Below, in pieces: positions 18,419-27,218 of a stretch of 64,000 bases of DNA (position 1 is the first letter of the stretch; each line of letters begins with the position of its first letter). The translations under genes and the position numbers were made by a program. The DNA lies in contig NZ_WTUX01000017.1 in assembly GCF_009882975.1 (NCBI RefSeq), positions 350,362 to 414,361 on the forward strand, in the 5' to 3' direction. Origin of the DNA: Maritimibacter harenae (GTDB lineage: Bacteria; Pseudomonadota; Alphaproteobacteria; Rhodobacterales; Rhodobacteraceae). The notes under the pieces are model-generated. The model searched no databases, was not told where the DNA came from, and saw only the letters and a list, made by a program, of their open reading frames with translations.

Positions 18419-18970
18419 TCACTCCGTCTCCGTCCGCCGTCCCAGAACACCGGTCACGTAGCGGCCGAAGAGGTCGGCAAAGGCGCGGATGTCGTCTTCG
18501 CTCCAATCCGCGAACATCTCGACCATGTGGGTCCAGCGCAGGTCGCGCACGGTTTCGAAGGCCGCCGTCCCCTTCTCGGTGATCAGGAGCACCGACTTGC
18601 GCCCGTCGTCCTGCGCGGCCGCGCGTTCGACGTAGCCGCGCGCGATCAATTCGCTCGCGATCCGGCTGGCGCGCGAAGGGTCGATCGCCATCTCCTCGGC
18701 CACGAGCCCCACGGTGGGCTCCTGCGGTTCGGGCCGGCCGACGCCGTGGGTGATCCGCTTGACCGCCATCAACCCCTGGAACAACGCGGGCTCCAGGTCG
18801 AGCCCGGTCTCGGCCAACAGGCGGCCGGTAAGCTCGCCCTTGGCCAGCATGCGGTGCCACTGGAACATCGCCGCGTCGAGATCCATCAGCGCCGCCTTCG
18901 ACGTGGACGAGAATTCGGCACGTTCAAGCGGCGGTGCAATGGGGAAGGGTTTGAAGGGCGTATTGGACAT
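18419..18970 (-). CDS. MarR-family winged-helix regulator
   Basis: 183 residues, MarR fold: recognition region [29 protein letters not shown], then the wing [14 protein letters not shown], and a C-terminal dimer helix. It diverges from a DHA2 drug-efflux-type transporter, the classic arrangement for a repressor of that pump. A minus-strand promoter (TTGACC 19005-19000, 17 bp, CATATC 18982-18977) would start transcription at about the ATG, suggesting a leaderless or near-leaderless mRNA; no good ribosome site precedes the ATG. Confidence 0.88.
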   Translation of the reverse strand: MSNTPFKPFPIAPPLERAEFSSTSKAALMDLDAAMFQWHRMLAKGELTGRLLAETGLDLEPALFQGLMAVKRITHGVGRPEPQEPTVGLVAEEMAIDPSRASRIASELIARGYVERAAAQDDGRKSVLLITEKGTAAFETVRDLRWTHMVEMFADWSEDDIRAFADLFGRYVTGVLGRRTETE

Positions 18971-18976
18971 GTCCCG

Positions 18977-19062
18977 GATATGACGTGCGGCAGCGCACAG
19001 GTCAAGTATGTGTTAGTCACATTTGTATGCTATTGACACATAAACCCGCGATGACCTATCTG
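18977..19062. promoter_or_regulatory. Divergent MarR/MFS promoter region with palindromes
   Basis: Candidate operator ATGTG-TTAGT-CACAT (19008-19022), and a wider inverted repeat TATGTGT (19007-19013) / ACACATA (19036-19042). Candidate promoters: minus TTGACC-17-CATATC for the MarR gene; plus TTGACA (19033-19038) with TATCTG (19057-19062, 18-bp spacer) for the MFS gene. The palindromes lie between or over these elements, as expected for repression by MarR. Confidence 0.5.
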
Positions 19063-19086
19063 GCTCCCAAACGACAGGAAAGCGCC

Positions 19087-20601
19087 ATGACCGCCACAGA
19101 CAGTCCAGACAGGTCCCAGACCTACGACCCCGCCCGTATCCGCCTGATCATCGCCTCGATCGGGCTTCTTCTTTTTCTCGCCGCCCTCGACCAGACCATC
19201 GTCTCGACCGCACTGCCCACGATCGTGGCGGACCTGGGCGGGCTCGAGCACCTGTCCTGGGTGGTGACGGCCTATATCCTCGCCTCCACCATCGCGGCCC
19301 CGCTCTACGGCAAGCTGGGCGACCTCTACGGGCGGCGCAACATCGTGTTCGTCTCGGTCGGGCTGTTCCTGGCGGGCTCCGCGCTGGCGGGGGCCGCGCA
19401 GAGCATGGCGTGGCTCATCGCCTCGCGCGCGCTGCAGGGCCTGGGCGGCGGCGGGCTCTTCGTGCTCGCGCTCTCCGTCATCGGCGACGTGATCCCGCCC
19501 AAGGACCGGGGCAAGACGCAAGGCGTCTTCGCCGCGACCTTCTCGGTCGCCTCCGTGATCGGGCCGCTCATCGGCGGCTGGTTCGTGGAGGAGTTCTCCT
19601 GGCACTGGATCTTCTACATCAACGTGCCCATCGGCATGGCCGCCGTGCTGGGCTTCGCGACCGCGTTCAAACCCACCGGCATCCGCCACAAGCACGTGAT
19701 CGACTGGGGCGGCGCGGCCGCGCTGTCGGTGACGCTCGCCTCGATCACGCTGGCCACGTCGCTGGGCGGGGCGACCTTCGCATGGGACAGCGTCCAGATC
19801 CTGGGTCTCGCCGTCCTGGCCATCGCCGCGGGCATCGCTTTCGTCTTCATCGAGCGCCGCTCGGCCGAGCCGATCCTGCCGCTGGGGCTCTTCCGCATCA
19901 ACGTGTTCTGGGTGACGTCGTTCATGTCGGCCATCACCGGCGCGGCCATGTTCGGCAGCATCACCTTCATCCCGATCTACCTCCAGATCGCCAAGGGCAT
20001 GACGCCGACGGAATCGGGCCTGCTACTGATCCCCATGACCGCGGGCATCCTGACCTCGTCGATGATCTCGGGCCGCTTCATGGGCCGCACCGGTCGCTAC
20101 CGGGTGCTGCCGATGCTTGGGATGGGCTCGCTCACCGTGGGCTTCCTGCTCCTGACCGGGCTGACCGCCGACACGCCGATCTGGTCCTTCGCCGCGCGGC
20201 TCGTCTTCGTGGGCCTGGGCCTGGGCGCGATCTTCCCGGTGCTCACCACGAGCGTGCAGAACGCGGTCGACCGCAGCATGCTGGGCACCGCCACCGCCTC
20301 GGGCCTGATGTTCCGGCAGGTGGGCGGCTCGATCGGCGTCGCGGCCTTCGGCGCCCTCTTCGCCACGCGCATGGCCAACGAGGTCGGCGCGGCGGGCGAA
20401 GCGTTCTCGGGCGGTGCCGGGCTCGAGCTGGGGCCGCAGACGCTCGCGGGCCTGCCCGACGCGGTGCGCACCATGATCGGCGAGGCCGTCTCGACCGCCA
20501 TCCACCCGATCTTCTTGATCGCGGCGGGGCTGGCCGTGACCGGCTTCCTGTTCTCGCTCATCCTCGAGGAGATCAAGCTGGCCAACCGGATGGTTCCGTA
20601 A
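19087..20601 (+). CDS. MFS drug efflux transporter, DHA2 (EmrB/QacA) family
   Basis: 504 residues with about 14 hydrophobic helices. DHA2 motifs: [19 protein letters not shown] in helix 1 (motif D1), [10 protein letters not shown] (motif A) and [20 protein letters not shown] (motif C and beyond). It would export hydrophobic drugs by proton antiport; no specific substrate can be assigned. ATG 19087 gives the typical N-terminus with ACAGGAAAGC upstream. Likely repressed by the divergent MarR protein. Confidence 0.92.
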   Translation: MTATDSPDRSQTYDPARIRLIIASIGLLLFLAALDQTIVSTALPTIVADLGGLEHLSWVVTAYILASTIAAPLYGKLGDLYGRRNIVFVSVGLFLAGSALAGAAQSMAWLIASRALQGLGGGGLFVLALSVIGDVIPPKDRGKTQGVFAATFSVASVIGPLIGGWFVEEFSWHWIFYINVPIGMAAVLGFATAFKPTGIRHKHVIDWGGAAALSVTLASITLATSLGGATFAWDSVQILGLAVLAIAAGIAFVFIERRSAEPILPLGLFRINVFWVTSFMSAITGAAMFGSITFIPIYLQIAKGMTPTESGLLLIPMTAGILTSSMISGRFMGRTGRYRVLPMLGMGSLTVGFLLLTGLTADTPIWSFAARLVFVGLGLGAIFPVLTTSVQNAVDRSMLGTATASGLMFRQVGGSIGVAAFGALFATRMANEVGAAGEAFSGGAGLELGPQTLAGLPDAVRTMIGEAVSTAIHPIFLIAAGLAVTGFLFSLILEEIKLANRMVP

Positions 20602-20636
20602 GGCGAGTGAGGCTTGCGTCCCGCGACAAGGGATGA

Positions 20637-21800
20637 ATGATGCCGGGTATGGACCTCGACAGTCGATACCCGGCCCTCGCCGACCTGAAAGACCGCGCGA
20701 AACGCCGCATTCCGCATTTCGCCTGGGAATATCTCGACAGCGCGACGGGGGACGAAGCCGTGCCCCGCCGCAACCGCGCCGCGCTCGACCGGGTGCTGTT
20801 CCACCCCGCGATCCTCGCCGGCGACCTGTCGCCGGACACCGCGACGCGCTTCCTCGGCCGCGACTATCCCCTGCCCTTCGGCATCTCGCCCGTCGGCATG
20901 TCCGGGCTCTTCTGGCCCGGGGCCGAGGTGACGCTGGCACAGGTGGCACGGGCCCGGGGCATCCCCTACTCTCTCTCGACCGTCGCCGCACAGACGCCCG
21001 AGACGCTGGCCCCGCATATCGGGGACCAGGGCTGGTTCCAGCTCTATTGCCCCCGCGACCCCGAGATCCTGGCCGACATCCTGGGCCGCGCCCGCAAGGC
21101 GGGGTTCCACACGCTGATCGTGACCGCCGACGTGCCCGCCGCCTCGCGCCGCGAACGGCAGGTGCGCGGGGGCGTGACCAACCCGCCCCGCATCACGCCC
21201 CGGCTTCTGAGCCACGTGGCCACCTGCCCTGCCTGGGCCATCGGCACGCTGCGCCAGGGCATGCCGCGCCTGCGATTGATGGAGAGCTATGCCACCGCGG
21301 CCGCGGGAACATCCTCGACCGCGCACGTCGGGTATCAACTGCGGGTGAACCCCGACTGGGCGTACCTCGCCCGCCTGCGCGAGGCCTGGGACGGGCCCGT
21401 GATCGTGAAGGGCGTCACCGACGCGACCGAGGCCCCGCGCCTGGCCGAGGCCGGGGTGGACGCGATCTGGCTGTCGAACCATGCCGGTCGGCAATTCGAC
21501 GGCGCACCGGCCGCACTCGACGCGGTGACCGGGATCCGGGCCGCCCTGCCCGACATGCCGCTCATCTATGACGGCGGGATCGCGTCGGGCCTCGACGTGG
21601 TGCGCGCGCTCGCGCTCGGGGCGGATTTCGTGATGCTGGGCAAGGCCTGGCACTGGGGCCTTGGCGCCTTCGGGGCGGCCGGCGCCCACCACGTCGCCCA
21701 TATCCTCGAAGCCGACATGCGCGCCGTGATGGCCCAGATCGGGGCCGCGACGCTGGCCGACCTGCCCGACAGGCTGGTCCGGTCCACGCCGGATTCGTGA
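20637..21800 (+). CDS. FMN-dependent alpha-hydroxy-acid dehydrogenase (LldD-like)
   Basis: 387 residues. TIM-barrel FMN family: PFGISPVGMSGLFWPGAE, LIVTADVPAASRRER, the active-site stretch SNHAGRQFDGAPA (catalytic His; usually SNHGGRQ, here Ala replaces the first Gly), and the phosphate site YDGGIASGLDVVRALALGA. It oxidises an L-2-hydroxy acid such as lactate, passing electrons to a quinone or oxygen. Starts at 20637 or 20640 follow AAGGGATG closely, and MDLDSRYP at 20649 is a third option. Substrate uncertain. Confidence 0.85.
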   Translation: MMPGMDLDSRYPALADLKDRAKRRIPHFAWEYLDSATGDEAVPRRNRAALDRVLFHPAILAGDLSPDTATRFLGRDYPLPFGISPVGMSGLFWPGAEVTLAQVARARGIPYSLSTVAAQTPETLAPHIGDQGWFQLYCPRDPEILADILGRARKAGFHTLIVTADVPAASRRERQVRGGVTNPPRITPRLLSHVATCPAWAIGTLRQGMPRLRLMESYATAAAGTSSTAHVGYQLRVNPDWAYLARLREAWDGPVIVKGVTDATEAPRLAEAGVDAIWLSNHAGRQFDGAPAALDAVTGIRAALPDMPLIYDGGIASGLDVVRALALGADFVMLGKAWHWGLGAFGAAGAHHVAHILEADMRAVMAQIGAATLADLPDRLVRSTPDS

Positions 21801-21892
21801 CTCAGCGCCCAAGAATTGATCACCTTGCGCCGCGATGCAGCATCGCCTAGCGTCACGTCCAATCAATAAACCAAATGGTCGGGGAGACGCGC

Positions 21893-24800
21893 ATGGCCGA
21901 CTTCGAAAAGATCCTCGTTGCGAACCGGGGCGAGATCGCGATCCGGATTCTCCGGGCGTGCAACGAGATGGGCAAGCGGACCGTCGCGGTCTATGCCGAG
22001 GAAGACAAGCTGGGGCTGCACCGGTTCAAGGCGGACGAGGCCTACAAGATCGGCGAAGGCCTGGGCCCTGTGGCGGCCTATCTCTCGATCGAGGAGATCA
22101 TCCGGGTCGCCAAGGAAAGCGGCGCGGACGCGATCCATCCGGGCTACGGCCTCCTGTCGGAAAACCCCGAATTCGTCGACGCCTGCGACGAAGCCGGCAT
22201 CGTCTTCATCGGTCCCAAGGCCGAAACCATGCGCCGGCTGGGCGACAAGGCCTCGGCGCGCAAGGTGGCGATCGAGGCGGGCGTGCCCGTCATCCCGGCG
22301 ACCGAGGTGCTGGGCGAGGACATGAAGGCCATCGCCAAGGAGGCCGAAGAGATCGGCTATCCCCTGATGCTCAAGGCGTCCTGGGGCGGCGGCGGACGCG
22401 GCATGCGCCCGATCGAGAACGCCGACGAGCTCGAGACCAAGGTCAAGGAAGGCCGGCGCGAGGCCGAGGCGGCCTTCGGCAACGGCGAAGGCTATCTCGA
22501 GAAGATGATCACCCGCGCCCGCCACGTCGAGGTGCAGATCCTGGGCGACCAGCACGGCAACATCTACCACCTGTGGGAGCGCGACTGCTCGGTCCAGCGC
22601 CGCAACCAGAAGGTCGTCGAACGCGCGCCCGCCCCCTACCTCTCCGAGGCGCAGCGCGAGGAGCTGTGCAACCTCGGCCGCAAGATCTGCGAACACGTGA
22701 ACTACGAATGCGCCGGCACGGTCGAGTTCCTGATGGATATGGACACCGGCAAGTTCTACTTCATCGAGGTGAACCCGCGCGTGCAGGTCGAGCACACGGT
22801 GACGGAAGAGGTCACCGGCATCGACATCGTGCGCGCCCAGATCCTGATCGCCGAAGGCAAGACGCTGACCGAGGCGACCGGCGTGGCCAGCCAGTACGAC
22901 GTGAAACTGCAGGGCCACGCGCTGCAGTGCCGCATCACGACGGAAGACCCGCAGAACAACTTCATCCCGGACTACGGCCGCCTCACGGCCTACCGGACGG
23001 CCACCGGCATGGGCATCCGGCTCGATGGCGGCACGGCCTACGCGGGCTCGGTCATCACGCGCTACTACGACTCGCTTCTCGTGAAGGTCACGGCCCACGG
23101 CCAGACGCCCGAGCAGGCGATCAAGCGGATGGACCGGGCGCTGCGCGAGTTCCGCATCCGGGGCGTCTCCACGAACATCGACTTCGTGATCAACCTGCTG
23201 AAACACCCGGTCTTTCTCAACAACGAGTACACGACCAAGTTCATCGACACGACGCCGGAGCTGTTCAACTTCAAGAAGCGGCGTGACCGGGCGACGAAGA
23301 TCCTCACCTATCTCGCCGACATCACCGTGAACGGGCACCCGGAGACGGAAGGCCGGCCCACGCCGCGCGCCGACCTCAAGCCCCCGCAGATACCGCATCA
23401 CGCGACCGAGACGCCGGCCCCGGGCACGCGCAACCTGCTCGAGGCCGAGGGGCCCGAGGCGGTCGCGAAATGGATGAAGGAGCAAAACCAGCTCCTGATG
23501 ACCGACACGACGATGCGCGACGCGCACCAGTCGCTGCTCGCCACCCGGATGCGCTCGATCGACATGATCAAGATCGCGCCCGCCTATGCCCACAACCTGC
23601 CGCAGCTCTTCTCGGTGGAATGCTGGGGCGGCGCGACCTTCGACGTGGCCTACCGGTTCCTGCAGGAATGCCCCTGGCAACGCCTGCGCGACATCCGCGA
23701 GAAGATGCCCAACATCATGACGCAGATGCTTCTGCGGGCCTCGAACGGCGTGGGCTACACGAACTACCCGGACAACGTGGTGCAGTTCTTCGTCAAGCAG
23801 GCCGCCGAAACCGGCGTCGACGTGTTCCGCGTCTTCGACAGCCTCAACTGGGTCGAGAACATGCGCGTCGCGATGGACGCGGTGGGGGACAGCGGCAAGG
23901 TGATCGAGGGCACGATCTGCTACACCGGCAACGTGCTCGACCCCGAGCGGTCGAAATACGACGTGAAGTACTACGTCGACATGGCCAAGCAGCTCGAGAA
24001 GGCCGGGGCGCACGTGCTGGGGCTGAAGGACATGGCGGGGCTGCTCAAGCCCGCCGCCGCCAAGGTGCTGATCCCGGCGCTGAAGGACGCGGTGGACCTG
24101 CCGATCCACTTCCACACCCACGACACGGCCGGCATCGCCTCCGGCACGATCCTCGCGGCCTCGGACGCGGGCGTCGATGCCGTCGACTGCGCGATGGACG
24201 CGCTCTCGGGCAACACCAGCCAGGCGACGCTGGGCACCGTCGTGGAAGCGCTTCAGTTCACCGAGCGTGATACCGGGCTCGACATCAGCGCGATCCGCGA
24301 GATCTCGAACTACTGGGAAGCGGTGCGCGGCCAGTACGCGGCCTTCGAAAGCGGGCTCCAGGCCCCGGCCTCGGAGGTCTACCTGCACGAGATGCCCGGC
24401 GGCCAGTTCACCAACCTCAAGGCCCAGGCGCGCTCGCTCGGGCTCGAGGAGAAGTGGCACGAGGTGGCGCAGGCCTATGCCGACGTGAACCAGATGTTCG
24501 GCGACATCGTGAAGGTGACGCCGTCCTCCAAGGTCGTGGGCGACATGGCGTTGATGATGGTGAGCCAGGGTCTCACCCGCGCCGAGGTCGAGGACCCGAA
24601 GGTGGACGTGAGCTTCCCCGACAGCGTCATCGACATGATGAAGGGCAACCTGGGCCAGCCGCCCGGAGGCTTCCCGAAGGGCATCGTCAAGAAGGTGCTC
24701 AAGGGCGAGAAGCCCGACACCGAGCGCCCCGGCAAGCACCTGGAGCCGGTCGACCTGGAAGCGACGCGCGCGGAGCTTTCGAAGGAGCTCGAGGGCTTCA

Positions 24801-25339
24801 CCGTCGATGACGAGGACCTGAACGGCTACCTCATGTATCCCAAGGTGTTTCTCGACTACATGGGCCGCCACCGGATGTACGGCCCCGTGCGCTCGCTTCC
24901 GACGCTGGCCTACTTCTACGGCATGGAACAGGGCGACGAGGTCGAGGCCGAGATCGACCCGGGCAAGACGCTGGTGATCCGCTGCCAGGCGGTGGGCGAG
25001 ACCAACGAGGAAGGCGAGGTGAAGGTCTTCTTCGAACTCAACGGCCAGCCGCGCACGATCCGCGTCGCCGACCGCTCGTCGACCGCCGCGCAGGCGGCCC
25101 GGCCCAAGGCGGACAACGGCAACCCGCTGCACGTGGGCGCGCCGATGCCCGGCGTGGTGGCGACCGTCGCCGCGCAGGCGGGCAAGAAGATCAAGCAGGG
25201 CGACCTGCTTCTGACCATCGAGGCCATGAAGATGGAAACCGGCATCCACGCCGAGCGCGACGCGACCGTGAAAGCGGTCCACGTCACCCCCGGCGCGCAG
25301 ATCGACGCCAAGGACCTGTTGGTCGAATACGAGGAATGA
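21893..25339 (+). CDS. pyc: Pyruvate carboxylase
   Basis: 1148 residues, full length for the single-chain enzyme. Order: biotin carboxylase (KILVANRGEIAIRILRA at the N-terminus; ATP grasp KASWGGGGRGMR at ~165; EVNPRVQVEHTVTEE at ~295); carboxyltransferase (LMTDTTMRDAHQSLLATRMR at ~540; HTHDTAG metal site); PYC/OADA linker; biotinyl domain with EAMKMETGIHAE, whose lysine carries biotin. It makes oxaloacetate from pyruvate, bicarbonate and ATP (anaplerosis). ATG 21893 has GGGGAG six bases upstream. Confidence 0.97.
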   Translation: MADFEKILVANRGEIAIRILRACNEMGKRTVAVYAEEDKLGLHRFKADEAYKIGEGLGPVAAYLSIEEIIRVAKESGADAIHPGYGLLSENPEFVDACDEAGIVFIGPKAETMRRLGDKASARKVAIEAGVPVIPATEVLGEDMKAIAKEAEEIGYPLMLKASWGGGGRGMRPIENADELETKVKEGRREAEAAFGNGEGYLEKMITRARHVEVQILGDQHGNIYHLWERDCSVQRRNQKVVERAPAPYLSEAQREELCNLGRKICEHVNYECAGTVEFLMDMDTGKFYFIEVNPRVQVEHTVTEEVTGIDIVRAQILIAEGKTLTEATGVASQYDVKLQGHALQCRITTEDPQNNFIPDYGRLTAYRTATGMGIRLDGGTAYAGSVITRYYDSLLVKVTAHGQTPEQAIKRMDRALREFRIRGVSTNIDFVINLLKHPVFLNNEYTTKFIDTTPELFNFKKRRDRATKILTYLADITVNGHPETEGRPTPRADLKPPQIPHHATETPAPGTRNLLEAEGPEAVAKWMKEQNQLLMTDTTMRDAHQSLLATRMRSIDMIKIAPAYAHNLPQLFSVECWGGATFDVAYRFLQECPWQRLRDIREKMPNIMTQMLLRASNGVGYTNYPDNVVQFFVKQAAETGVDVFRVFDSLNWVENMRVAMDAVGDSGKVIEGTICYTGNVLDPERSKYDVKYYVDMAKQLEKAGAHVLGLKDMAGLLKPAAAKVLIPALKDAVDLPIHFHTHDTAGIASGTILAASDAGVDAVDCAMDALSGNTSQATLGTVVEALQFTERDTGLDISAIREISNYWEAVRGQYAAFESGLQAPASEVYLHEMPGGQFTNLKAQARSLGLEEKWHEVAQAYADVNQMFGDIVKVTPSSKVVGDMALMMVSQGLTRAEVEDPKVDVSFPDSVIDMMKGNLGQPPGGFPKGIVKKVLKGEKPDTERPGKHLEPVDLEATRAELSKELEGFTVDDEDLNGYLMYPKVFLDYMGRHRMYGPVRSLPTLAYFYGMEQGDEVEAEIDPGKTLVIRCQAVGETNEEGEVKVFFELNGQPRTIRVADRSSTAAQAARPKADNGNPLHVGAPMPGVVATVAAQAGKKIKQGDLLLTIEAMKMETGIHAERDATVKAVHVTPGAQIDAKDLLVEYEE

Positions 25340-25347
25340 CCTCGCGC

Positions 25348-25382
25348 GGGCGCGGCACGCGGTTGCGTGCAGCGCCCGTTTT
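25348..25382. terminator. Intrinsic terminator between pyc and DUF2306
   Basis: GGGCGC-G-GCACGC-GGTT-GCGTGC-A-GCGCCC: a 12-bp stem with one mismatch, followed by GTTTTCC. It lies between convergent stops at 25339 (+) and 25386 (-). The A-rich complement on the other side is short, so it should act mainly on pyc. Confidence 0.7.
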
Positions 25383-25385
25383 CCC

Positions 25386-25994
25386 TCACGCGGGGACGGC
25401 GGCGGGCCGGGGCGTCCGCCGCAGCCAGAGTTCCGCGACCACGAGGTTGGGCAGCCACGACAACCAGGCGAGCCAGACGATCGCCTCCACGTAGGTCATC
25501 CCCGCCGCCATCATCGGAAAGAGCCCGAGCCGAAGCGTCACCGCCGCGAAGGTCAGCGCGAAGGAGCGGATCATCCAACGCCGGTGCGCGCGCACATTGC
25601 CGGCGCGCACGTTCGCGATACCAATCGCCGTGGTCGTGATCCACAGGAGGCCGAGCAAGCCGAAGCCAAGGCTCGCCACCGGCCCGCCGTTCGCGCCCGG
25701 CGCCATTGCCAGCGCCCCTGCCCCGCCGACGAACACAGCGACCCCGTAGATGCGCCCGCTCCAGCGGTGGAGCGCCGGGCGGCGCGCGCGCAGCCGGGGC
25801 ATCAACTGGAACGCCGCGAGCCCCAGCGCGACCGGCGCCGCGCTCACGTGGGCGAGGAAGGCCAGACGGCTCGCCTCGATATGCACGATCATCTGCGGAA
25901 AGGCCGGAACGAGCCCGAGGGCGGCGAACCGGAAGGACATCAACGCGATGAGAACGCCCAAGAGCGCGGCAGCGGGCAGGAACAGGCGGGTCAT
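25386..25994 (-). CDS. DUF2306 membrane protein
   Basis: 202 residues with about six hydrophobic helices. DUF2306 features: a histidine-bearing helix HIEASRLAFLAHVSAAPVALGLAAFQLMP (split: HIEASRLAFLAHVSAAP), LHRWSGRIYGVAV, and NVRAHRRWMIRSFALTFAA. The conserved histidines suggest heme or metal contact, but the function is unknown. ATG 25994 has AGGAGATCCCG upstream. Divergent from a TetR regulator with two operator-like palindromes between them, so it is probably that regulator's target. Confidence 0.8.
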   Translation of the reverse strand: MTRLFLPAAALLGVLIALMSFRFAALGLVPAFPQMIVHIEASRLAFLAHVSAAPVALGLAAFQLMPRLRARRPALHRWSGRIYGVAVFVGGAGALAMAPGANGGPVASLGFGLLGLLWITTTAIGIANVRAGNVRAHRRWMIRSFALTFAAVTLRLGLFPMMAAGMTYVEAIVWLAWLSWLPNLVVAELWLRRTPRPAAVPA

Positions 25995-26014
25995 CGGGAT
26001 CTCCTGGCTTAGAA

Positions 26015-26056
26015 CTTTACACCGTCAAGTTTGGCTGATTCCTTGACGCTGTCAAG
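26015..26056. promoter_or_regulatory. Two tandem TetR-type operators
   Basis: Two 15-bp sites of the same design, centres 27 bp apart: CTTTACACCGTCAAG (26015-26029, one arm base off) and CTTGACGCTGTCAAG (26042-26056, perfect 6-bp arms, 3-bp centre). Both sit in the 83-bp gap between divergent DUF2306 and TetR starts, overlapping where both promoters must be. Confidence 0.7.
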
Positions 26057-26077
26057 TTGTGCGGGCAGATTGCCTGC

Positions 26078-26692
26078 ATGAGCCAGAAAAAATCCCATCA
26101 CCACGGCAACTTGCGCGCCGCCCTCGTCGACGCCGGGCTGGCGCTGGTGCGTGACGGCGGCCCCGATGCGCTGTCGATTCGCAAGGTCGCGGCGGCCGCG
26201 AACGTCAGCCACGCGGCCCCGGCCCACCACTTTCCCACGCTCGCCCACCTGCGCACCGCCGTGATCGCGGAGGGCTACCGCCGGTTCAGGGCATTCATGG
26301 AAGAGGCGATCGCCCAAGCCCCCGACACCGCGCATGATCGGGCGCTCGGCGCCTGTTTCGGCTACCTGCGCTTCGCCCGCGCCTACCCGGGCCTGTTCGA
26401 CCTGATGTTCGGCACCCATGCGCATGACCACGAGGACGCCGAGCTCTGCGCGGCCTCCGACGAATCCTACGCCGTCCTCGCCCGCGTCTCGGCCCCCTTC
26501 GCGGGCAACGACCCGGCCGACACGGAGCTGGCGATCTGGTCGCTGGTCCACGGATTCGCGAGCCTCGCGGTGGGCGGACAGAAGATGCTGGCCGACCAGG
26601 AGACCGCCGAGGCTTTCTTCACCCGGCTTTTCGCCCGGCTCGACCTTGTCGAAACCGCCCCCGCAACCCCGCGCCCGGCCCCGGAAATCTGA
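26078..26692 (+). CDS. TetR/AcrR-family regulator
   Basis: 204 residues. An N-terminal TetR HTH, with LSIRKVAAAANVSHAAPAHHFPTLAHLRTAVIAEGYRRF (cut: LSIRKVAAAANVSHAAPAHH) containing the helix-turn-helix and the family's YxHF/F-x-x-K region in variant form. The C-terminal ligand domain (residues ~85-195) is of the WHG type often seen with HHHG-start regulators (KKSHHHGNL). ATG 26078 is chosen at this conserved opening; the upstream ATG at 26057 would overlap the operator. Likely represses itself and the divergent DUF2306 gene. Confidence 0.88.
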   Translation: MSQKKSHHHGNLRAALVDAGLALVRDGGPDALSIRKVAAAANVSHAAPAHHFPTLAHLRTAVIAEGYRRFRAFMEEAIAQAPDTAHDRALGACFGYLRFARAYPGLFDLMFGTHAHDHEDAELCAASDESYAVLARVSAPFAGNDPADTELAIWSLVHGFASLAVGGQKMLADQETAEAFFTRLFARLDLVETAPATPRPAPEI

Positions 26693-26776
26693 GACCGGCA
26701 ACTTTTTTTCGAAGAAGTCGAATTTCGGGCTTGCAGCCCCCGGCCGGCTTTTATAAATCAGCGCTCACCACAGGAT

Positions 26777-26851
26777 GCGGGTGTAGCTCAGGGGTAGAGC
26801 ATTACCTTGCCAAGGTAAGGGTCGTGAGTTCGAATCTCATCACCCGCTCCA
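26777..26851 (+). tRNA. tRNA-Gly(GCC)
   Basis: Complete cloverleaf. Acceptor GCGGGTG (26777-26783) pairs with CACCCGC (26841-26847). D-arm GCTC-AGGGGTA-GAGC. Anticodon arm TTACC-TTGCCAA-GGTAA with anticodon GCC. T-arm GTGAG-TTCGAAT-CTCAT. CCA is encoded (26849-26851). Upstream TATAAA at 26752-26757 with TTGCAG at 26731 (15-bp gap) may be its promoter. Confidence 0.98.
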
Positions 26852-27218
26852 AGTGGACCTCCCAAAAATCGGGACGACAGACCGCCGGCGAACGCCGGGT
26901 CATTCGTCGTGCGCTCAGCCCAGCCGGCCGAGCTGGACCATCGGCCTGACGCCGAAGGCGGTGCGGCAGACGCGGGAGTCATGGCCGGGGCTCTACCATC
27001 GTGTCTGAAGCAGCACGTGGCGTGCGCGGGCGATATGGGGCAGGTCTTGTGGGTTTTCCTTGCTGGAGCCGTCATCATCCGGGCCGACATCAAGGGACGC
27101 GGCAGGCCCTGGCGGGTCCGCGACACGCAAAAGTATTTTCAATACACTCCTTGCAGCCTTAGGTTGTGCTCAGCCCACCCGTATGTCGCGCGGCGGGCTG
27201 AACGGACAACGGGGCATT
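26852..27218. other. 367-bp stretch without a gene between tRNA-Gly and the flippase
   Basis: No convincing coding sequence on either strand. A perfect small palindrome GTATT-TTC-AATAC lies at 27133-27145, about 75 bp before the next gene, and could mark its promoter or operator. An antisense frame ending in EIRTHDPYLGK is the well-known spurious translation of a tRNA. Confidence 0.5.

Noticed and set aside
21863-25282. Very long antisense open frame opposite pyruvate carboxylase
   Set aside because: It mirrors a fully conserved pyc in a GC-rich genome where antisense frames stay open by codon bias. Its translation is low-complexity V/H/R/L with no family match.
26788-27126. Minus-strand small protein overlapping tRNA-Gly
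   Set aside because: Its end EIRTHDPYLGK is the familiar false translation of a tRNA complement.
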